Positions 58,288-64,000 of a DNA stretch of 64,000 nucleotides are shown here, piece after piece. The notes below the pieces were generated by a model. That model saw nothing but the letters and a program-made list of their open reading frames with translations. It was not told the DNA's origin and searched no databases. The translations under genes were made by a program, and so were the position numbers. The stretch comes from Mucilaginibacter_A sp041088075. GTDB taxonomy: Bacteria > Bacteroidota > Bacteroidia > Sphingobacteriales > Sphingobacteriaceae. Location: NCBI RefSeq assembly GCF_041088075.1, contig NZ_JBGCVY010000058.1, forward strand, positions 1 to 64,000, in the 5' to 3' direction. Numbering within the stretch: position 1 is the stretch's first letter; each line of letters begins with the position of its first letter.

Positions 58288-60675
58288 CTATTCGCTCCTC
58301 AAACTCTTCACCGGATTGGCCAATGCTGCTTTTACCGATTGAAAGCTGATGGTGAGCAAGGCAATTACGATGGCTAAGCTTCCGGCCAAAGCAAACATCC
58401 ACCATTTTATTTCGATGCGGTAGGCAAAATCCTGTAACCATTTTTGCATGGTAAAAAAAGCAATAGGCGAGGCGATAAGGATGGCCAGTATCACCAATAC
58501 AACAAAATCTTTGGAAAGCAACGCGGTAATTTGAGAAACGGATGCACCTAATACTTTCCGGATCCCGATTTCTTTGGTGCGTTGTTCGGCGGAGAAAGTT
58601 GCCAGGCCGAAAAGTCCAAGACAGGCAATAAAAATGGTAAGGCCAATAAACAGGCTAAATATATTAGCTAACCGGTCTTCTGCCTTAAACATCGCATTAA
58701 AAGTTTCATCCACAAACTGGTACTCAAAGGGCGTTTCCTTATCGTATTGGTTATATACTTTTTTTATTTGGGTAACCAATTCAGGCAGGTTGGTTTTACG
58801 GGCAGTTTTAATAAGGAGATAACTTCCGAAGTTGCCTGCCTGCCCCCATAGCGTTGTTGTATCCGGAGCAATAAACAAGGCAAGTGCATCAATTTTAGCC
58901 TCAAGCGATTGGTAATTGAAATTTTTAACTACACCTATAACCTCGGATTGCCGGTTGACAAAATCTATTGTCTGGCCGATTGGGTTACCTTGTAAATGAA
59001 GTTTTCCAATTGCAGCTTCATTGATAATTACTTTGTTTGGCCGGGTCATTTCTGCTTCCGAAGAGGGCTGAATTTTCCACTTAATACCTAACGTCGGTAT
59101 AAAATTTTTATCAACAAGAAAACTTGGAAGCCCAATATTGGATTTTGTAAAATATTCATCATACCCTTTATACATTGCATAGTGGGCCGTAGCTACTTCT
59201 TGTACACCTGCCAAATTTTGAATGTCTTTTTTTAACGCCTGGTAATGTTTGCCAATCGTTTTTTGTACGGGAATGGTTAATACATTTTCGCGGTTTACGC
59301 CTGTTTCGGTATGGCGCATATAATACAGTTGCCGGTCTATAACAATCCCGCAAATAATCAAAGCAACAGAAATTACAAATTGTAAAACCGTAAATGTTTT
59401 TCTTACCCAAACGCCGCCAGTTTTATTGCTCATCTTTCCACTTAAAGTGGCTACAGGCTTAAAAGCCGATAAGATGATGGCCGGATAACTGCCAGTGCCA
59501 ATAATCGTGGCCAGCAAGAAGATGATCATCATACCATTTACGGTTGGACTATATATAAAACCAGTATCAATTTTTAATTGCAGCAGATTGAAGAACCAGT
59601 TGTGTGATAAATTAACCAGTATATAAGCCAGTACAAATGACAGGACGGCATATAAGGCAGATTCGATATAAAACTGAAGAGCAATCGTTTTACGACTGGC
59701 ACCTGTTACTTTTCTTACGCCAACTTCTTTAGCCCGAAGTGTTGACCGTGCCGTTGAAAGGCTCATGTAATTAACCAAAGCCAAAAGCAAAACCAAAGCA
59801 GCAACAAAGGGAAATATCCGAATGTATTTTAAGTTTGCTGTATCATCAAAATTCATCTTTAAATGCAGGTCGGGTAAGGCTGTGAGCAAATATTTATCGC
59901 TTGATTCAGGGGAACTTTTTTTTGCGATTGTTTGCATTGTTTGCTCTACATGTGCAGCATCTGAAGGTTTTTTGAGTGTGAAATAAGTTGCAAAACCTCC
60001 GCCTTGTAATAGTTGAGACTGCATGAGGCCAGCTCCTTCGGGCATTTTATTTAAGCTGGAAACCGATGCAACAAAATTTGCACCCAAGTCAGTATTTGAA
60101 GGACTGTTTTCCATCACACCGGTAACCTGAAAGGTAAAAGTACTTCCGCCAAGTAAGTTCAATGTTTTTCCAACAGGGTTTTCATTTCCAAAATATTTTT
60201 GGGCGATGTCTTTAGAAATCACAACTTGAAAAGGTTGATTAAGCACTGCATTGTTCTTCCCGGATAATAATCTGAATGAAAAGAACTGAAAGAAATTAGC
60301 GTCTGCATAAAGGATGTTGCTTTCGGAAAAACGCAAATCTTCATTTTCAGGGTTTTGTACCGTAACAGCAGCATATTGTTTAAAAATACGCATACTTGAA
60401 GTAACCGAACCATCGCTTTTTTTGACTAACGGAGCAGTTGCAAAACTCATTTTTGGCATTTGTATGGTATCAGAACCCATCACAAATTTAGAATGGACAG
60501 AAAATATACGGCCAGCATTGGCATGGAAACGATCAAAACTATACTCGTGTGCCACGTAAAGCATAATCAACATGCAGATGGCAAGCCCGAGCGCAAGTCC
60601 ACTGATATTGATAAAGCTATATAGTTTATTCCGCCACAAATTACGGATAGCCGTTTTAAAATAATTCCTAATCAT
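58288..60675 (-). CDS. FtsX/MacB-type ABC transporter permease, array member 7
   Basis: A 795-residue double FtsX permease starting MIRNYFKTAIRNLWRNKLYS. The half motifs are AKEVGVRKVTGA and TKEIGIRKVLGAS. The C-terminal 100 residues are nearly identical to member 6 (FALAGSLAIVIALLTISFQS), while the periplasmic domains differ. This pattern of conserved membrane and cytoplasmic parts with variable periplasmic parts suggests different ligands. Confidence 0.92.
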   Translation of the reverse strand: MIRNYFKTAIRNLWRNKLYSFINISGLALGLAICMLIMLYVAHEYSFDRFHANAGRIFSVHSKFVMGSDTIQMPKMSFATAPLVKKSDGSVTSSMRIFKQYAAVTVQNPENEDLRFSESNILYADANFFQFFSFRLLSGKNNAVLNQPFQVVISKDIAQKYFGNENPVGKTLNLLGGSTFTFQVTGVMENSPSNTDLGANFVASVSSLNKMPEGAGLMQSQLLQGGGFATYFTLKKPSDAAHVEQTMQTIAKKSSPESSDKYLLTALPDLHLKMNFDDTANLKYIRIFPFVAALVLLLALVNYMSLSTARSTLRAKEVGVRKVTGASRKTIALQFYIESALYAVLSFVLAYILVNLSHNWFFNLLQLKIDTGFIYSPTVNGMMIIFLLATIIGTGSYPAIILSAFKPVATLSGKMSNKTGGVWVRKTFTVLQFVISVALIICGIVIDRQLYYMRHTETGVNRENVLTIPVQKTIGKHYQALKKDIQNLAGVQEVATAHYAMYKGYDEYFTKSNIGLPSFLVDKNFIPTLGIKWKIQPSSEAEMTRPNKVIINEAAIGKLHLQGNPIGQTIDFVNRQSEVIGVVKNFNYQSLEAKIDALALFIAPDTTTLWGQAGNFGSYLLIKTARKTNLPELVTQIKKVYNQYDKETPFEYQFVDETFNAMFKAEDRLANIFSLFIGLTIFIACLGLFGLATFSAEQRTKEIGIRKVLGASVSQITALLSKDFVVLVILAILIASPIAFFTMQKWLQDFAYRIEIKWWMFALAGSLAIVIALLTISFQSVKAALANPVKSLRSE

Positions 60676-60829
60676 GTTTTTCGTTTTTTAGCCTAATGCT
60701 TCTTTTATCGGTACTTTTTTAGTGAGAGGTTTTTTTAGGTTCGAGGTAAGAGGTATGAGGGCTTTGCCATTCACTGATACCTCATACCTCCAACCTCATA
60801 CCTGATAGCTCATACCCCACACCTCAACC
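60676..60829 (-). repeat. Spacer between permease 7 and the DUF4097 gene
   Basis: The core is at 60697-60707 with TCGGTACTTTTTTAG after it. An extended set of GAGGTANGAGG / CCTCATACCTCC words (60735-60825) forms several possible hairpins. Confidence 0.75.
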
Positions 60830-61864
60830 CTACATCGTCAAATTAATCCCGCCGATACTCGTTTTAACCGTAACCGGGATGCCGCCGCCGTTCAATTTGC
60901 CCACCATGCGGCTGTCGTCTTTTTCGCCGTTAAAGTTGCTGGTTACGTTGGTACTGATGCGGTTGCCGTGCAAGTCCAAATCCAAGCCTTTGCCGCTAGG
61001 TATTTGCAAATCAACATGGCCAACGCTGCCGTTAATTTTGATGTATTTGCCCAAGCTTTCCATCTGCACATGTGTGCTGCCCGCGCTGGTCGAAGTTTCC
61101 AAACTACAGGCCATCGCCGTTAAATTAATGCTGCCGCCCGAAGTCCCGGTAACCAGTTCGCCCGAAATATGGTCGCCACTGATGCCGCCACCGCTCGTCC
61201 TGGCGTTGATGGTTCCGTTTAAGTTGGCCAAACGCAAAGCACCGCCCGAAGTACTCAGCGTAATCATACCCTCACAATTTTCGGCATTAATACTGCCTCC
61301 GCTGGTGCGCAACTCGATGTTACTTTTAGAATTGGTTACGCTGATGGAACCGCCGGAAGTATGCCCTTTTATAATACCGTTCAACCGGTCAATAGTCAAA
61401 CTGCCGCCGCTGGTTGTAAAATTTTGTTCGCCGTTCAGGTTGCTTAGGTTGATGCTTCCGCCGCTGGTGGTTAAATTGGTTGATACTTCTTTTGGCACAT
61501 AAATTTTAAAGGAAATGCTCAAGGATTTTTTCCAGTTGAAATTGTTTTTGGCTTTTGCTGTCGCTTGCAGTTCGTTTCCGTTTAAAGAAACATCCAAGTC
61601 GTAATTTTTCAGGCGTTCCGTCAGTTCTTCTTTCGATACGTTTTCATTGTTGTTATTCGCGTTAACATAAACTTCCACATGCGCATTGGCTGCGCTTCCG
61701 CCGCTCACCGTAATGCTGCCGCCGGAAGTTTTCACGTTCACGTTTTTAATCGCTGCGTTGGCAAACGACTTGTTTAAATAAGGCTGCTGGTTGTTGTTTT
61801 GTGCCGAAGTTGCCAAAGCCTGGCCAAGCAGGAACAGCATAAAAGTAGTTTTAAAAGTTTTCAT
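60830..61864 (-). CDS. DUF4097-type secreted beta-repeat protein
   Basis: From ATG 61864 (MKTFKTTFMLFLLGQALATSAQ signal peptide) the product is 344 residues; codons upstream lie in low-complexity spacer. The body is a ladder of about nine TSGGSI/TSGGSL repeats spaced by roughly 20 residues, which predicts a right-handed beta-helix-like fold of the DUF4097 (adhesin-like) family. Proteins of this family often accompany envelope-stress or anti-sigma systems. It lies at the start of the upstream half of the array, on the same strand as the permeases, but separated from them by a possible terminator. Confidence 0.85.
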   Translation of the reverse strand: MKTFKTTFMLFLLGQALATSAQNNNQQPYLNKSFANAAIKNVNVKTSGGSITVSGGSAANAHVEVYVNANNNNENVSKEELTERLKNYDLDVSLNGNELQATAKAKNNFNWKKSLSISFKIYVPKEVSTNLTTSGGSINLSNLNGEQNFTTSGGSLTIDRLNGIIKGHTSGGSISVTNSKSNIELRTSGGSINAENCEGMITLSTSGGALRLANLNGTINARTSGGGISGDHISGELVTGTSGGSINLTAMACSLETSTSAGSTHVQMESLGKYIKINGSVGHVDLQIPSGKGLDLDLHGNRISTNVTSNFNGEKDDSRMVGKLNGGGIPVTVKTSIGGINLTM

Positions 61865-62277
61865 AACGATATTTGGTTTTAGGGGATTAGGGGCCACCTT
61901 TTTCCCCTCCCAAAAAATGGGAGAGGATTTCAGGCTTCATTTAACATTAACATTTAACTCAGAACAACAGTACTCCTACTGCAGGTTAATCTGTACATCA
62001 GTTGTACCAAAGTTGTAACTAATTGATTATAAAAGAAGTAGTATTCTGGATTTTGTGCCGATGTCCGCTTTCGTTACAAAGACTGTTCGGTTATGGGCAA
62101 GGTTGAGGTGCGAGGATCGGGAACTTTGCAATCGCTCGTACCTCAAACCTAGTACCTCTTGCCCCAAACCCAATGCTTCTTTTACCGGTGTTTTTTCATT
62201 CCCGTTTAAATACCAAATTACTTGTACATCTATTTATTTGTATATTTAACCCTGATTCATTCTTTACTAAATTTATT
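61865..62277. other. 413 bp intergenic region with repeats
   Basis: It holds inverted words TGTACATCAGTTGTACC and GTTGTAAC upstream of the DUF4097 gene, which may be a regulator site. A TAAAAGAAGTA variant is at 62030-62040. A GAGGTGCGAGG ... CGTACCTC spacer hairpin (62104-62150) and an exact repeat core at 62174-62184 with CCGGTGTTTTTTC after it follow. The spacer hairpin and core look like an array spacer whose permease gene is absent. No gene is seen. Confidence 0.6.
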
Positions 62278-62490
62278 ATGAATACAATCACAATCAGAAA
62301 AAAATTAGAATCTGCCACAATCAAATTGGGTAAAGAAGCAGAAGCTTTGGTAGGCAAAAATGTGGAAATTATTATCCGAGAAGTAACCGATAAAAAACCA
62401 ACTGAAAGAAAATGGACAACGATTGGAAGTGTATCTATCGGTACGGAGTCGGATAAAATAAATATTCGGGATTTTGCTTATGAAGACTAA
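62278..62490 (+). CDS. Antitoxin-like protein paired with a PIN toxin
   Basis: A 70-residue protein from ATG 62278. The start MNTITIRKKLESATIKLG and the following KEAEALVGKNVEIIIREV are arranged like the N-terminal part of small antitoxins. Its tail (WTTIGSVSIGTESDKINIRDFAYED) is likely the toxin-binding segment. The toxin gene starts 11 bp before the stop codon. Function is from context. Confidence 0.7.
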   Translation: MNTITIRKKLESATIKLGKEAEALVGKNVEIIIREVTDKKPTERKWTTIGSVSIGTESDKINIRDFAYED

Positions 62491-62890
62491 CCTCCTTATT
62501 GATACCAATGTGCTGATTTACACATTGAATAAGGATTCTGTTTATCATCAGGTTGCGGATGATTTATTGCTTAACCCCAATTATAATCTATTTGTTACAA
62601 CTAAAAATATTAGCGAGTTTTTTGCTGTAGCATCTAAACTTAAGATTGCATTGTCATCCTGCTTAAGTTTTTATGCTGAAGTAAAATTAAATTTTACGAT
62701 TTTGTTCCCGTCAATAACAAGTTTGCTAATCTTTGAAAAACTGGTACAACAATACCAGCCTAAAGGAAACCTTGTATTTGATTTGGAAATTGTTTCTATC
62801 ATGCTTGATAACGGTATTGATCAAATTGCCACTTTCAACCAAAAAGATTTTGTCAATATAAAAGAAGTACATGTACTCGAACTTCCGTAG
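62480..62890 (+). CDS. PIN-domain RNase toxin (VapC-like), complete
   Basis: A 136-residue PIN domain from ATG 62480; a TTG two codons upstream is less likely. The acidic residues are the Asp in LLIDTNVLIYTL, the Glu in TTKNISEFFAVAS, the Asp in VFDLEIVSIMLDNG, and a final Asp in FNQKDFVNI. This is the full metal-binding set. The gene lies between the DUF4097 gene and permease 8 and is AT-richer than its neighbours. A one-base repeat variant (62859-62869) lies in its last codons. Confidence 0.88.
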   Translation: MKTNLLIDTNVLIYTLNKDSVYHQVADDLLLNPNYNLFVTTKNISEFFAVASKLKIALSSCLSFYAEVKLNFTILFPSITSLLIFEKLVQQYQPKGNLVFDLEIVSIMLDNGIDQIATFNQKDFVNIKEVHVLELP

Positions 62891-63012
62891 TGAACATTGC
62901 AAATCCCTCAAACCCAATGCTTCTTTTATCGGTGTTTTTTTGGTGAGAGGTTTGAGGTACGGCGTATGAGAACTTTGCAAGGTGCTGATGCCTCATACCT
63001 CTCACCCCAAAC
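62891..63012 (-). repeat. Spacer before permease 8
   Basis: The core is at 62918-62928, followed by TCGGTGTTTTTTTGGTGAG and a GAGGTACGGCGTATGAG ... CCTCATACCTC hairpin. It abuts the PIN gene rather than a permease start. Confidence 0.75.
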
Positions 63013-64000
63013 CTATTCGCTCCTCAAACTCTTCACCGGATTAGCCAATGCTGCTTTTACCGCTTGAAAACTTACCGTTGCCAAAGCGATGAAAAGGGCG
63101 ATAGCGGCCGCAATGGCGAAAACCCACCAACTGATATTAGTGCGGTAAGCAAAGCTTTGCAGCCATTTGTTCATGGCAAACCAGGCAATTGGCGCGGCAA
63201 TCAAAATGGCGATAAAAACAAGTTTGATAAAATCTTTAGAGAGCAGGGCGGTAACATTTGTTACGGTTGCGCCTAAAACTTTTCTAATACCTATTTCTTT
63301 GGTGCGTTGTTCGGCGGCGTAGGTAATCAACCCAAATAATCCAAGACAAGCAATCAAAATTGCAAAAAAGGCAAAAGAAATAAAGAGTTTTCCGGTGCGT
63401 TGCTCGGACTGGTAAAGATGGTCGAAATCCTCATCCATAAACGAATAAATAAATGGCTGGCTTTGCATTTCTTTAACCACGCCGTGATATTTGGTTTCTA
63501 TTTGTGCGATAACCTGCGGCATGTTATTGCTTTTGATTCGAAATATAAATTTGTCAGCATATTTAGAAAGCCGGAGCACAATTGGCAAAGTTTTATTGCG
63601 TAAAGAACCGGTATTAAAATCTTTTACAACACCGATAATCTGACGTGCGTTTGTGGTGTTGTCCTGATTAGCATCGTACAATTTTTGCTGTACAGGATTT
63701 TTGAAACCCAAAAGGCGTGCAGCGGTTTCGTTGATAATCAAAGCATTAGAATCTGTTGGCATTTGGGCAGAAAAGTTTCGGCCGGCTGCAATTTGCATAC
63801 CTAAACTCGAAATATAATCTGCATCAACAGACCAATCAGCAAGAGTTACAGATTCTGCCGCACTCATGGAAGCATCTTTCGAAAAAGCATTCTGGTTAAA
63901 ATTTTGTTCGCTTGAAGTGGGTAAAGCACTGGCTCGCGCGCCAGAAGTTACGCCGGGAATTTGCAAAACTTCGTTCTTAAAAGTCTGTGCATAATTGCCA
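63013..64000 (-). CDS. FtsX/MacB-type ABC transporter permease, array member 8 (5' part beyond the window)
   Basis: The reading frame is open from the window edge to the stop at 63013, giving the last 328 or so residues of a permease. It contains the second MacB_PCD domain (GRNFSAQMPTDSNALIINETAAR), the half motif TKEIGIRKVLGAT, and the last three TM helices. It ends KAALANPVKSLRSE as in all members. The start lies outside the window. Confidence 0.92.
   Translation of the reverse strand, partial: GNYAQTFKNEVLQIPGVTSGARASALPTSSEQNFNQNAFSKDASMSAAESVTLADWSVDADYISSLGMQIAAGRNFSAQMPTDSNALIINETAARLLGFKNPVQQKLYDANQDNTTNARQIIGVVKDFNTGSLRNKTLPIVLRLSKYADKFIFRIKSNNMPQVIAQIETKYHGVVKEMQSQPFIYSFMDEDFDHLYQSEQRTGKLFISFAFFAILIACLGLFGLITYAAEQRTKEIGIRKVLGATVTNVTALLSKDFIKLVFIAILIAAPIAWFAMNKWLQSFAYRTNISWWVFAIAAAIALFIALATVSFQAVKAALANPVKSLRSE

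Overview
The window looks like a chromosomal segment of a Bacteroidota bacterium, most likely of the Sphingobacteriaceae (Pedobacter/Mucilaginibacter type). The evidence is a fused murF-alr gene, TAnnTTTG-type -7 promoter boxes, a recR / sodium:solute symporter / LOG-protein neighbourhood, DUF2382 stress proteins, and a large expansion of MacB/FtsX-type ABC permeases ending in NPVKSLRSE. There is no rRNA, no recognisable transposase, no prophage and no CRISPR array.

Layout. 1-4.4 kb: an AAA ATPase and a DUF4276 partner gene that has been split by a palindromic element, then a secreted GH3 glucosidase. 4.8-6.3 kb: a DUF892 ferritin-like protein and a tRNA cluster (tRNA-Gly(GCC), one intact tRNA-Leu(TAA), three broken tRNA-Leu-like copies) with a GIY-YIG nuclease gene wedged into it. 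6.4-17.6 kb: housekeeping genes (recX, murF-alr, DUF502, a thioredoxin-like lipid/periplasmic protein, CaCA antiporter, LOG protein, sodium:solute symporter, four-helix protein, recR, SDR). 17.9-18.5 kb: a PIN toxin-antitoxin pair. 18.6-24.4 kb: two sensor kinases and a CheR-type methyltransferase. 24.5-28.4 kb: a three-gene molybdenum hydroxylase operon. 28.6-34 kb: serine hydrolase, small secreted proteins, alpha/beta hydrolase, MBL hydrolase. 34-37.6 kb: lipoprotein, TolC-like outer-membrane protein and an ABC ATPase. 37.8-42.2 kb: a plus-strand envelope-stress group (three DUF2382 proteins, an OmpA protein, a Gly-rich protein). 42.4-64 kb: eight minus-strand FtsX/MacB permeases (the last cut by the window edge), interrupted by a small secreted protein, a DUF4097 protein and two PIN toxin-antitoxin loci, one of them truncated. 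The permeases probably work with the ABC ATPase and TolC protein as efflux or signal-export complexes, but this is inferred from family and proximity.

The most unusual feature is a dispersed short repeat with an 11-base core TGCTTCTTTTA. I count 38 exact copies by eye on both strands plus 12 copies with one change (TACTTCTTTTA), mostly between genes. It occurs singly, as inverted pairs inside about 140-160 bp palindromic elements with TTTAAAC-containing ends, in nearly every spacer of the permease array, directly at some start codons, and in frame inside several genes. Its density (roughly 0.6-0.8 per kb) resembles that of DNA uptake sequences or REPIN-type repeats. I do not recognise it as a described element.
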